A stretch of 64,000 bases of DNA from Deinandra increscens subsp. villosa (GCA_039602395.1 JBCNJP010000019.1:5596997-5660996), one strand, 5' to 3'. Numbered from the stretch's first letter, positions 32,919 to 43,874 are shown. The notes: generated by a model not told the origin, from the sequence alone. Program-made: numbers and translations.

Positions 32919-34397
32919 TTAATCTTTCAAGGGCTTCAGTCCCATTCCCATGCACGACTTCTGAACTACCTCTCTACTTAGGCCTTTTGTCAGCGGATCC
33001 GCAATATTATCCTTTGACTTCACATAGTCAACAGTGATAATTCCAGTAGAGATTAGTTGTCGTATCGTATTATGTCTACGTCTTATATGTATGTTCTTAC
33101 CATTATACATTGTGCTATGAGCTCTGCCAATTGCCGATTGGCTATCACAATGTATACATATGGCCGTTGCCGGCTTAGGCCATTTTGGTATATCCTCCAT
33201 AAACTGACGTAGCCATTCTCCTTCTTCACCAGCTTTATCTAAAGCGATGAATTCTGCTTCCATCGTGGATCTAGCAATAACCGTTTGTTTCGACGATTTC
33301 CACGATATGGCTGCACCTCCAAGTGTGAATACATATCCACTCGTTGCTCTGGAATCCTTCGTACCCGATATCCAGTTTGCATCACAGTGTCCTTCAATCA
33401 CTGCAGGATATCTGGTGAAGTGCAGCGCGTAATCCCTTGTGTACCTTAGGTACCTAAGTAACCTAGTCACACATCTCCAATGATTTGAACTTGGATTACT
33501 CGTGTACCTACTTAGCTTGCTTACAGCATATGCTAAGTCTGGTCTGGTACAACTCATCAAATACATCAAACTGCCAATAATTCTTGAATACTCTAATTGG
33601 TTAACAGGTTGTCCTCTGTTCTTAGCTAGATGTTGACTTGTGTCAATGGGAGTTCTAGCTACATTAGAGTCATTTGCATTGAACTTTTCAAGAATTTTAT
33701 CCACATAGTGGATTTGTCCTAAAGCAAGTCCACTTTGGGTTCGTGTGATTTTAACTCCCAAAATCACATCTGCTAAACCCATGTCTTTCATATCAAATCT
33801 TGCTTTCAAGATGTTCTTTGTTGATTTTATCATTTTGTCATTACTTCCAGCAATGAGCATGTCATCAACGTATAGACACAAGATGACATAACCATCTGGT
33901 GTGTCTTTCACATACACACACTTATCACATTCATTGATCTTGAAACCAGAATCACGCATGACATGATCAAACTTTTCATGCCATTGTTTTGGTGCTTGCT
34001 TTAGTCCATACAAGGATTTGACCAGTTTACACACTTTCTTTTTTTGTCCAGAGGCTCTAAAGCCCTCTGGTTGTTCCATGTAAATCTCTTCCTCTAGATT
34101 TCCATTTAAGAAAGCGGTTTTCACATCCATTTGGTGAACTTCCAAATTTCTAATGGCTGCAATGGCAAGTACCAACCTTATGGAGGTTATTCGAGTTACT
34201 GGTGAATATGTGTCAAAGTAATCTAGACCTTCCTTTTGTTTGTATCCTTTGACCACCAGTCTTGCCTTGTACTTTTCTATGGAGCCATCAGGCTTCATCT
34301 TCCTCTTGAAGATCCAACGATGACCTAGTGGTTTGCATCCCGGGGGAAGATCCACTAGTTCCCATGTATGGTTTTGTAAAATAGAATCTTTTTTCAC
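32919..34397 (-). CDS. Copia pol, reverse transcriptase and RNase H part (492 codons, shifted frame)
   Basis: This frame holds the reverse transcriptase (WELVDLPPGCKPLGHRWIFK, then DVKTAFLNG near residue 90 and the catalytic YVDDM near 176-180) and RNase H (SWKSSKQTVIARSTMEAEF, HCDSQSAI, HIRRRHNTIR, KDNIADPLTKGL). These copy the element's RNA and degrade it. It is not a separate gene: it overlaps the end of the gag-integrase frame by 110 bases in another frame, and the junction falls at a run of six A (34394-34389). A one-base insertion has split one ancestral polyprotein. The first codon is an in-frame GTG with no start meaning. The rest of the frame looks intact. Confidence 0.95.
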   Translation of the reverse strand: MKKDSILQNHTWELVDLPPGCKPLGHRWIFKRKMKPDGSIEKYKARLVVKGYKQKEGLDYFDTYSPVTRITSIRLVLAIAAIRNLEVHQMDVKTAFLNGNLEEEIYMEQPEGFRASGQKKKVCKLVKSLYGLKQAPKQWHEKFDHVMRDSGFKINECDKCVYVKDTPDGYVILCLYVDDMLIAGSNDKMIKSTKNILKARFDMKDMGLADVILGVKITRTQSGLALGQIHYVDKILEKFNANDSNVARTPIDTSQHLAKNRGQPVNQLEYSRIIGSLMYLMSCTRPDLAYAVSKLSRYTSNPSSNHWRCVTRLLRYLRYTRDYALHFTRYPAVIEGHCDANWISGTKDSRATSGYVFTLGGAAISWKSSKQTVIARSTMEAEFIALDKAGEEGEWLRQFMEDIPKWPKPATAICIHCDSQSAIGRAHSTMYNGKNIHIRRRHNTIRQLISTGIITVDYVKSKDNIADPLTKGLSREVVQKSCMGMGLKPLKD

Positions 34398-36996
34398 TTT
34401 TGATGGCCTCCCTCCATTGAGGTCCTTCTGAGGAAGTTACCGCTTCATGGTATGTTTTGGGCTCACTTTCTACCATGTACGTGTAGAAATCAGGACCAAA
34501 AGACTTTTCAGTTCTAGCCCTCTTGCTTCGTCTAAGCTCAACATCTTCTTCCTCAGTTTGCTCGTGTTCTTCCGGAACACAGTCTGGTTCTTCCGGAACA
34601 TGTTCTAGTTCTTCCGGAACTAGATCCTCATGAATACGTTCATCATCTGCCCCAAACGTATTTCCATATTCTTTTGTAATGCATGGAAATATATTTTCAA
34701 AGAATGAGGCATTCTTTGATTCCATTATCGTTCCTTTGCGAATATCGGGAATCTTGGATTCATGCACAAGGAAGCGATACGCGCTACTGTGATCTGGATA
34801 TCCAATGAATATACAGTCAACAGTTTTGGGTCCTATCTTTTGAGCCTTAGGTAGTGGAGCAACCACCTTGGCTAGGCACCCCCACACTTTGAGGTATTCG
34901 TAGGACGGTTTTCTTTTCCACCATAACTCGTATGGGGTTTCATCTCTTTTCTTATGTGGTATCCTATTCAAAAGATAGTTTGCCGAAAGGATAGCATCCC
35001 CCCACAAGTTTTGGTTTACACCAGAACTCACTAGCATGGCACTCACCATTTCTTTCAAGGTTCGATTTTTCCGTTCAGCAATCCCATTTGATTGGGGTGA
35101 ATATGGTGCAGTGAACTCATGCCTAATTCCGTTTTGCAAACAGAATTCAGCAAATGGTGAGACATACTCACCACCTCTATCACTTCGTACAACCTTGATC
35201 TTCCTTTCAAGTTGATTCTCAACTTCATTTTTATATGCAATGAAAGCTTCAATTGCCTCGTCTTTACTTTTAAGCAAGTAAACATAACAATACTTCGTGC
35301 AATCATCGATAAACGTGATGAAGTATTTAAATCCATTTCTAGTTGGAATGGATTTCAAATCACACACATCTGTGTGGATCATACCCAAAGGTTCAGTGTT
35401 TCGTTCAACCGGTTTGAATGATGATCTGGTTAATTTTGCTTCAACACATGTTTCACATTTATAGTTTGAGTCAATATCAAAAGTTGGTATGCAATTCAAT
35501 TTAATCAAACGACGAATGGAATTAAAGTTAACATGACCAAGTCTACCATGCCACACATTAGAAGACTCAAGCAAATAAGCAGAACTGGTACCAGTCTTAT
35601 TCATAGCATTGTTAACAACCATTACATTCAGTTTGAACATACCATTGAGGGCATAGCCCTTTCCAACATACACACTATTCTTGGTCAACACGACCTTATC
35701 TGACTCAAACACCATTTTGAAACCAAACTTATTCAACAACCACCCAGACACAAGATTCTTACGAATCTCAGGAACATACAACACATTAGTCAAGGTAAGC
35801 TCCTTTCCTGATGTCATTTTCAGGATCACATTTCCTTCACCTTTGACTTCAGCAGTGGCAGAGTTACCCATGAAGAGCTTCTCTCCATTAGTAACCTCCT
35901 TGAAGGTGTTGAACAAGTTCTTGTCAGCACACACATGGCGGGTGGCTCCGGTGTCAACCCACCATTCCTTGGTATTCGAACCAACCAAGTTAACCTCAGA
36001 GATCATCATTGTGAGGTCAGAAATCATGGCAATAAGATTCTCATAATCATCAACCATATTGGCTTGACGAGAGACATCTTTCTTTGGTTGTCTACATTCA
36101 TTTGCCCGATGACCTGACTTGTCACAGTTGTAACATTTGCCATCAAATTTCTTCTTTGCAACCCCACCTTTAGGTTTAAGATTAAACCCTTTTCCTTTGT
36201 TCTTCTTCTCAGCCCGTCCTCTATTGTTACCTTTGGAGGATTGGCCATATTCAACAATATTGGCCTTTGCTTGCTCGGGGACATCACTCTTCTTTTGAGC
36301 AAGTTTGTTGTCTTCTTCAATACGAAGACGAACCACAAGATCTTCAACAGTCATTTCCTTTCTCTTATGTTTGAGATAATTCTTGAAATCAACCCAGCTT
36401 GGTGGCAATTTCTCGATCATGGCAGCAACTTGAAATGTCTCACTAAGTGACATTCCCTCCGCATGAATATCATGAAGAATGATTTGCAATTCTTGGATTT
36501 GGCTCATAACAGTTTTTGAGTCAATCATTTTAAAATCCAAGAATTTGGCCACCACAAATTTCTTTGTGCCTGCATCTTCGGTTTTGTATTTTCGTTCCAA
36601 AGATTCCCATAGTTCCTTGGCCGTGTTTACTTTACAATACACATTGTAAAGTGAGTCCGCCAAACCATTGAGCACATAGTTCCTGCACAAGAACTCAGAA
36701 TGCTTCCAAGCTTGAACCGCGCTCACAGATTGAGCATCCATTTCCCCTTCAGACACTTGGGGAGCGATTTCAGTCAAGAACCTCGCAAGGTTCAACGTTG
36801 TCAAATAAAACAGCATCTTCTGCTGCCAACGTTTGAAGTTCAAACCGTTGAACTTTTCGGGTTTCTCAGCGTGGCTTGCAACCGCGTTAGGCAACGGTTC
36901 GACCATCACTGTGGTAACAGCAACGGAAAAGGTGAACACAGCAGAGACACCAGAGGTCGGTACACCAGAAGTCGGTAACGGCTGAGATGAGTCCAT
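34288..36996 (-). CDS. Copia gag, protease and integrase (902 codons)
   Basis: It starts at ATG 36996, 71 bp inside the 5' LTR. Gag (residues about 45-250, KPEKFNGLNFKRWQQKMLFY) is followed by a CCHC knuckle CYNCDKSGHRANEC (288-301). The protease WWVDTGATRHVC (DTG 348-350) and the integrase come next: zinc finger H483, H488, C514, C517, and catalytic D543, D606 and E641 with the usual D35E spacing. The frame is intact up to a one-base insertion near codon 868, after which about 35 out-of-frame residues end it. The lineage looks Tnt1-like, by memory of the VDTGATRHVC and GNSATAEV...GKELTLTNVLYVPEIRKNL pattern. Confidence 0.95.
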   Translation of the reverse strand: MDSSQPLPTSGVPTSGVSAVFTFSVAVTTVMVEPLPNAVASHAEKPEKFNGLNFKRWQQKMLFYLTTLNLARFLTEIAPQVSEGEMDAQSVSAVQAWKHSEFLCRNYVLNGLADSLYNVYCKVNTAKELWESLERKYKTEDAGTKKFVVAKFLDFKMIDSKTVMSQIQELQIILHDIHAEGMSLSETFQVAAMIEKLPPSWVDFKNYLKHKRKEMTVEDLVVRLRIEEDNKLAQKKSDVPEQAKANIVEYGQSSKGNNRGRAEKKNKGKGFNLKPKGGVAKKKFDGKCYNCDKSGHRANECRQPKKDVSRQANMVDDYENLIAMISDLTMMISEVNLVGSNTKEWWVDTGATRHVCADKNLFNTFKEVTNGEKLFMGNSATAEVKGEGNVILKMTSGKELTLTNVLYVPEIRKNLVSGWLLNKFGFKMVFESDKVVLTKNSVYVGKGYALNGMFKLNVMVVNNAMNKTGTSSAYLLESSNVWHGRLGHVNFNSIRRLIKLNCIPTFDIDSNYKCETCVEAKLTRSSFKPVERNTEPLGMIHTDVCDLKSIPTRNGFKYFITFIDDCTKYCYVYLLKSKDEAIEAFIAYKNEVENQLERKIKVVRSDRGGEYVSPFAEFCLQNGIRHEFTAPYSPQSNGIAERKNRTLKEMVSAMLVSSGVNQNLWGDAILSANYLLNRIPHKKRDETPYELWWKRKPSYEYLKVWGCLAKVVAPLPKAQKIGPKTVDCIFIGYPDHSSAYRFLVHESKIPDIRKGTIMESKNASFFENIFPCITKEYGNTFGADDERIHEDLVPEELEHVPEEPDCVPEEHEQTEEEDVELRRSKRARTEKSFGPDFYTYMVESEPKTYHEAVTSSEGPQWREAIKSEKRFYFTKPYMGTSGSSPGMQTTRSSLDLQEEDEA

Positions 36997-37067
36997 TCTG
37001 AAACGAGACCCACAAGAGAACAGTCAGAAAAATTCGTACACAGAGTGTACACCAATCTGTTTAAGTT

Positions 37068-37831
37068 TGTTGGAAATAAAGTAACGATTCTGAATAATCG
37101 TTCAATTGAATACAATACAGAATATAAGTAATGAACGAAGATACAATGGATAGAAACAACTAAACATAATCTCCACAGAAATATGATGACGAGCGGTAGC
37201 TGTATAAGTCCCTGCAAAACAGAAGAACACAGAAAAGAAAAACGAGAGGAACCGGGCTTGTGTTTAACACAATTCCCTTAAACAGATTCGTCGTCTGTTC
37301 CCAGGGTACACCGGTTCAAAACTGTGTGTACAGCCGGACAGGATACTTGCCTGAAACGAGACCGGAACGGAGGAGCAGCAGAGATCAGAGCAGCAGCAGT
37401 ACGAAATGTGTGTATTTTTCGTGTATATTTCTGCCCCACACTCGTGAACTAGTAGTGAATGATCAAATTATGTTCATTAACCAGTAATGAATGATCAGGT
37501 TTGGAATGCAAAAGGTTGGTTCAATGAACCAAAAATCTGTTCTAGAAAGGTCAGCAAAAACTGGTCATTACATGACCCCCGTTTCGGAGCTGCATTCGTG
37601 TCCGCAGGTCGCGCGGGCACGAGTTCAGAATTTCAACCCGAATTGCCATTTTTCGCACCCCCCCCCCCTGCGCGAGGGTATGAGCTAGAGTAAAACATGA
37701 CACAAGTGATGTCAAAGCCTTTGAGGTTTATCCTTATAAACCAATTACCCTTTTGTTCCCACACCAATGTGGGATAGCTCATATTTTTCCAAACTTGAAC
37801 AAAAATTCTCATTCACACACATTTTCCAACA
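37068..37831 (-). repeat. 5' LTR of the 6.3-kb copia element (764 bp, with deletions)
   Basis: Compared with the 3' LTR it lacks segments of 6, 41, 9 and 16 bp and has three more C in a poly-C run; these differences exactly account for the 69-bp length difference. The 41-bp loss (junction at 37446) removes TATAAATA. No substitutions were seen by eye. Confidence 0.95.
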
Positions 37832-37836
37832 GTTAC

Positions 37837-39547
37837 ATGCCATGAAAAGATGTCCTATAAATTAAAATATGTTTATTTTGTTCGTATAATGGCAGACCAC
37901 GTCACGTCACCGGAATATCGATCATTGGTATCACCTATATACTATATGAAAACTAACAAAAAAATTTAAAAATAAAACACACACACATATGTCTTGCTCT
38001 ATATTCTGGTCGATCCATTTTAAATATTCAATCGAAGATGTTCAACCGTACGTATATATATTATTGATTGATTTGAAACCAATATAGATCATCGATGAGA
38101 TGGTCTAATAAAAACTATATATATACTAGAGGAGGATGTGCTAATTAACTGTATCTCTTACACAATTTGCATGGTACCGTGACTAATTACTAACCCAGTC
38201 AGAGGGCAGCATACCCTAAAAACCTTCCTCCACTTCACCATTTGTTACTATAAGAAAAAGTTTTTATTTGTTTTTAAATAAAAAAGAAGTTGAATTTACC
38301 TTTTATATATTTTTTAAAGGATAAGTATTACGTTCTAATTTTACTTCATGTTTCAAATGAGAATAGAATCCAATAATTTTAGGATGAGAATATATACACC
38401 GTTGTCTCTAGACTAGAGCCACGTTTGTTGTTTTGAAACAAAACGGACCGAGCCTAATGGAAATGTGGACCGAGTCAGTGAAATTTTGGATGTGGGTCAG
38501 ACGTTTTCAAACAACCCCTTAACTAGTGATAACATATACCTTTTATACATATTAACTTAAACTTTATAGTTTTATATATCTATTCTATTAAGTCTCTATA
38601 CCCTCTTATTATTATAAACATCAACTGTCTCTAAAAAAAAAAATCCAAACAATCCTAAATACCAGCCAACCCACATTAATCTATAATTGTAAGCCAACCG
38701 GAAATCATCCTCCCAACCGACTTGTTTGTTTTTGAGTTGTTTTTGAGGTTTTTTGTTAGATGGAAGTAACTACCCGTATATCTATACGTATAATTCCGGC
38801 TCTTGATACTTTTCATTGTGACACAACCTTTTCGTTGTTTGTGGATTGTGTATTTATAAGTTATCAGATTTGAGATTTAGAGTTCAGTTATCAAATTTTA
38901 GATTTTCGATATCAGATTTTAGACTTCAGAACTTGACTATGGATATGATTATATTTTTCAGTTTTGTTATCTCTTGAATGTACTTACATTACTATTGATC
39001 TTTGTCACTGAGAAATTTTTGCTCAGCCGTATTTATTTTTGTGTTTTTCTTGTTTATAAGGCAAACACATTTGAAACTTTGAAACTTCGGTGGGTGTGTG
39101 AGGAGGAGCTAGAGCAAAAATATAAATGGTTGTTTATGTTTAGTTATGTAATTTGGGTTTCAAGTATTGTAATATTGTTTATATATATAAAATATAAATA
39201 AATAAAAAACATGAAGTTATTAAAATTTAATCCCGAATCACGTTGATATAGTCCACCAAAACCGCTATAACGTTCATGTGTGTCACGATTACGCGTCGCT
39301 AAAATTTAGCATTTTTTGTTCTATTGGAAAATTTTCATTTAAGGCGGATCAACATTATTTGTTGCATGTATAAATTAATTTACCTTTATCATCTCTAATC
39401 ATATTATTATATGAAGGTAACAATTTTACAAACACGAACAACTTATGCTATATATTTAAGTTTTAGTTAGGTATATATGATATTTTTTAAATTTATAAGG
39501 GTATATATGAAATTATCTCTATATTTAAAATCAGCATGATAGATCGT
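37837..39547. other. AT-rich intergenic DNA, no gene seen
   Basis: Only short frames lacking similarity occur. A 75-codon hydrophobic frame at 38974 is not supported. Confidence 0.35.
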
Positions 39548-39640
39548 TACTTCAAATGATGATTGTGGTGCGGATTATCGAACCCGCGGCTAACAAAGGA
39601 GTGTTTGTCGCATGGTGCGGCCCACTTAGCCTTAAAATTT
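39548..39640 (-). repeat. tRNA-like sequence (SINE head or tRNA relic)
   Basis: The minus strand reads AAGGCTAAGTGGGCCGC (A-box-like) and, 35 bases later, GCGGGTTCGATAATCCGC (B box with a T-arm-like stem). No convincing acceptor stem or anticodon loop was found, so a functional tRNA is not claimed. Confidence 0.4.
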
Positions 39641-40669
39641 CAATTCCAAAATGATTATAAAAAAATAAACAAAAATTGTGAATAAATAAAAGAGTGAAAT
39701 AAATGTAACGAAATGCAATAATATTAATAAGGTGGGAGTGGGGTGGGGTGCAGTGAGTGAAGTGAAGTGATTTGGTGGGAGTGACAGCACAATAGAGAGG
39801 AGCTGATGACATGGCGCTGCGTCGGACAATATCAAAATGGGGTGGAGCGGTGGACCCCACCTTATGTGTCAAATCTGATGGATGCTAATTACGCTCATTC
39901 TTCCTTCCTGTGGGACCACCCATACTCTAAAAAAAAATTAACGAAAATTATACATCGTTTTATTATTTTGCTTCTATTTTTTTAACGAAAGATATATATA
40001 TATATTTGTTGCTGCTATTTTGAAGAAAAAGCGAGATATTTCGTTATGCAACCGATTTGTTTGAAATGATGATGAAGGTATAGTATAGATGGACAGAGGG
40101 TAGGCCTGTTGTTGAGGTTACTTGTACATGTTGCTAAAGCAGTTGATACATCCGTCATACATCTAAAGATTTTGGATACGTCAACGTATTTATTTGGCAT
40201 ATATAAGAAGAAAAATCCTCATCATAATGATCATTTGATAAAAATATATATATAAAAAAAACCCAATAAAAGTCTCATAATTAGTAATGGTTAATGTTTT
40301 TTTTTGTAATTATTTTATCGTAAAATAGTTACCTTTTAAAAAAAAACCCAATAAAAGACCATCGACCCAAACAATTTTAATAAAATAGCCGTCGACATTT
40401 TACCTTTTTAGAAAGTTTCACCGATCAGAGCTACACAAGTGTCAATATAACTCCTAGTCCTAAACTCCTAACGCCAAATATGGCAAAATAACACCCGAAA
40501 ACCAAACAAAAAAGCTTTAAATAATCTCGTTCTATATATTTCTCACTACCTTTTTAATTAAATTTATAAAAATCTAGTTTTACATAACCACCCCCCCCCC
40601 CCCCCTCTCAATAAAAGTTATGCTTTTTTAATATATAAGTTTCAACTTCCGTAATTTAAACTACATTTT
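39641..40669. other. Intergenic DNA, no gene seen
   Basis: A GC-richer patch at 39720-39860 has overlapping short minus frames without similarity. A C-run of about 18 lies near 40592. Confidence 0.35.
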
Positions 40670-40672
40670 TAA

Positions 40673-40961
40673 GGGTGGGCGGTGTGGGTTAGTAAACCCA
40701 CTCAACAACCCCCTTTCTTTCGGTAAAATAATCGACGACCATACCCTCCTCTTTCGGCAAACACAAATCGGTAAACTTTGGTGTTTAAATCGGCAAACTT
40801 TTGCCAATTTTTGCCGAGTATTATGTGTGTTGTTGTGTGGTCCCCTCTTCTTAAAACCATACCCTCCATAAAACATCCAAAGTTTAAACTTTTTTCTCTC
40901 ATCACCTCATTAGTTAAAAAGTTTGCCTAAAACATTTTTTCTACGACCATACCGCCCACCC
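40673..40961. mobile_element. Intact PIF/Harbinger (Tourist-type) MITE, 289 bp
   Basis: It starts GGGTGGGCGGTGTGG and ends CCATACCGCCCACCC, flanked by the 3-bp duplication TAA (40670-40672, 40962-40964), which is the Harbinger hallmark. The terminus equals that of the decayed ORF1-bearing element ending at 23849. Confidence 0.9.
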
Positions 40962-40964
40962 TAA

Positions 40965-41143
40965 GGGTTATTGGATTTTATTAATCCTAGTTATCACCAA
41001 TTGACCAATATTAATCCCAATTTCATAAATCACCCACATTAATCCTAATTATTAAGGTGTTAGATTAATGTGGGTCATTTTTGAAATTGAGATTAATATT
41101 GGCTAATTGGCAATAATTTAGATTAATAAAGTCCAATAAACCC
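40965..41143. mobile_element. Foldback MITE, almost entirely inverted repeat (179 bp)
   Basis: The left arm GGGTTATTGGATTTTATTAA...CACATTAATCC is mirrored by GGATTAATG-type sequence through AATAAAGTCCAATAAACCC, with arms of about 80 bp and a loop of roughly 15. It abuts the target duplication of the Harbinger MITE directly. Confidence 0.75.
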
Positions 41144-41268
41144 ATTTTTAAAATATATTTTAAGACATTTATGTTGTAGGAAATAAGTTACTTTAACAGA
41201 CATTTTTAATGAAAAGTTTTTATGATATATTTTCCTTTTTCTCTAACTACATTCCTCTAACTAAAAAG

Positions 41269-41274
<6 letters not shown>

Positions 41275-41347
<73 letters not shown>
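41275..41347. repeat. Microsatellite (TAT)n, about 24 units
   Basis: A perfect trinucleotide tract of about 73 bp. The corresponding poly-Tyr frame is spurious. Confidence 0.95.
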
Positions 41348-41348
41348 T

Positions 41349-42644
41349 TGATGTATTTTCAAACCAGAATAAATCAATAGTTTCTTTCTAAAAAGTTTAA
41401 AAAGTAAAATATTATATGATGGCAATTTTTTATAAAAGAGATTTTATTGAATTGAATGTTATATATTAATATTATGACTCTACAAATTGATTTTTTTTCA
41501 GTATAATATATTTTTTTTAATTTATCAAAAAGCTATAAAATTATAATATTTTTTGAACGGAAAATTTGATTTTTGACGGGCCACGGACCCATCTGGTCAT
41601 CCATTCTTCAACTACAGAACCCGAAGACCATCTCTCAGGAGGAAAACCCTCTACATGGGAGAAAACTGAGAGACCCAACCCGAAACCCTTATTTTTTTCA
41701 TAGATGTGACCTGAACTTAAGACTTTCCCGTTATAATACTTTAAAATCTAATTCAAAAGAAAATTTAGAAGTTTAAAATAATTTTTTTTTGGAAAGATAG
41801 AACTTTACCTTAAATTTTACAAGTTTAAAGATATTTATAAGTTAAAAAAATATATTTTAACTCACACTTTTAAAAATTTATCCAATCATTTTACATATTA
41901 TCTCCAATTACAAGTCTCTATTGATTAGAACTCGTCATTTAACAAACTTTTTAACTGATCAGTTACACATACTCTTCAACTCTCATTATTTTTATCGGAA
42001 TTATACGAAATAGATTATATGACATGAATGACGTTTACCACTATCCTAAAATAACATTTTATTCTTTATTAAATCTTTCGTATCATAAAAATAAAAGTTT
42101 TAAAATTTGGTGTTAGACCTTTTAACTATTAAAAAATAATTTCTCTCATTCGTCTAAAAAAATCAATCTAACTTATTTTTTCAGACGCATTTATGTTAAA
42201 ATCTAACCCAATTTTTTATTATATATATATGATTTAAATTACTTTTAATATTTTAAATAATTATTTATTACAAAAAATAAAATAATTATTTTATATAGGA
42301 CAACATATGTGTTAACAGATTATTTACATAGTAAAAAATCATAAATTTTACTATTTTATTATCAGATAATGTTAGATCTTTTAGATAATTTTTTATTAAA
42401 AAAATCTAGCAAACCTATAGTATAGTGACACGTGAAAGATTAGATAAATGATTAATTTTACTATATTTATTTATATTAAAATAGGTTTTTTTACATTTCT
42501 TTTTTAATAAATTTTATATCTGGATGTTAAAAAAAAACCTAAAGAATGTATTACTTTTTAAAGTTACAAATTATAAGTTATTTAAAAAAGATTACATTAT
42601 ATATAAAACAAATTAGTAAGAAAAGAAGAAGGAAATTAAATATA
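41349..42644. other. AT-rich intergenic DNA, no gene seen
   Basis: Very AT-rich. A SINE-like stretch at 41570-41725 (GCCACGGACCCATCTGG...GACCTGAACTTAAGACT) is possible but not delimited. Confidence 0.35.
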
Positions 42645-43592
42645 GGGGCAATTGCATATATCCCCTTGCAAACTTTAGAAATTGCATATATACCTAATCA
42701 AAAAATTTAATTGCATATATACCCTACAAACTTTAAAAATTGCATATATACCCATTTTAGTTTTTTGTATTAAAAATAAATTACTGAATAACTATTTTAC
42801 CCTTAATTACTCATATCCCATCAATTGCAAATATACCCTTTTATTTCAAATCATATAATTGCAAACATACCCATTTATTTATTTTGCACTTCTAGTAACT
42901 TTTTGTGCTCATATTTTAGTTTTTTTTTTCTCTAACATTTTTTTTGTTCATGTCTCGTTTTTTTTAATCATAAGCTTGAACAAATATCACACTATCGATA
43001 TGATTATAAGATGATAAGATGAGAAGAACATTACAATAATATGCACAAGATGACAAGATGACAAGTTTGCCCAAAATTGATTTAGAATCGTACATGATAC
43101 ATGTTTTCCTTGCTGGGTTTGGGGTTTTTAATTCGCAAATTCACAAATTACGAAACGTATATATATCTATTGCAGGTTAGGTTTCAAACACACAGAAGAT
43201 GAATCGTACATGAAACAAATTCAGAATTATTTTCGAGTCTAAATCGGCCCAAATGTTGCTTTCGTACTAACAAAATCGAGTCAGGTTCGAGCAGGTATTT
43301 CGAGAAAATGAGTCGATGTTATTGACGATCTTGAGTCTGGCACGAGCAGGTGAATAAATATTAGATGTCTGAGATGGTGAAGATTAACGATCGAAGTGAA
43401 GATGAGAAGTCTGCGAGAGAAAAGATGAATCCAGCAGGTGATTGTGATTGCCATATTTTTTTTATAAACCCAAAAAAAATATTGAGGATATAATTGTCAT
43501 TTAACTATAAAAGAGGATATATGCAATTGTTAGTGTGACATGGGTAAAATATGCAATTAGAAATGAAAATAGGGGATATATGCAATTTCCCC
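42645..43592. mobile_element. Mutator-like MITE, 948 bp, with 9-bp target duplication
   Basis: The terminal inverted repeats are GGGGCAATTGCATATATCCC (left) and GGGATATATGCAATTTCCCC (right). A perfect 9-bp duplication TTAAATATA flanks it (42636-42644 and 43593-43601), the length typical of Mutator-like elements. The left arm holds several further TTGCATATATACC units, the right arm a few. No transposase frame is present. Confidence 0.88.
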
Positions 43593-43874
43593 TTAAATAT
43601 AAACCAATGATATTGATTCATTTGCGTATCGATTGAAAAAAGAGGAATGCAATCGTGATCGGTGAAATGATCCGATGATGAAAATAATGGAATTCGATTA
43701 ATTTTTTAATATTTTGGCAAATACCAACCACCCAAAAAGAATTTTGAACCGCAAAATTTGTCCTAAAATGAGGTAGCAAGCCGCTACCACCAAACAACAC
43801 CAACCAGTAAATTATACAACTCCCTTCACTCTATATTTTTAATTTTTCTGTTAGTCACAAAAAAAAAAACTTAA

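Larger units (their letters stand above)
31501..37831 (-). mobile_element. Full-length Ty1/copia retrotransposon, 6.3 kb, with pol frameshift
   Basis: Two LTRs (31501-32333 and 37068-37831) bound a complete gag-protease-integrase-RT-RNase H interior on the minus strand, flanked by a perfect 5-bp duplication GTTAC (31496-31500 and 37832-37836). The polypurine tract TGTGGGGGAT abuts the 3' LTR. The LTRs show no substitutions by eye, only five length differences, so the insertion is recent. Two defects are visible: a one-base frameshift in pol at an A6 run, and deletion of the TATA box from the 5' LTR. No initiator-Met primer site lies next to the 5' LTR. Confidence 0.96.

Noticed and set aside
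38974..39201. 75-codon hydrophobic plus-strand frame
   Set aside because: AT-rich DNA readily yields Phe/Ile/Leu-rich frames; no promoter, relative or start context.
41209..41391. 60-codon frame with a long poly-tyrosine run
   Set aside because: It is the translated (TAT)n microsatellite.
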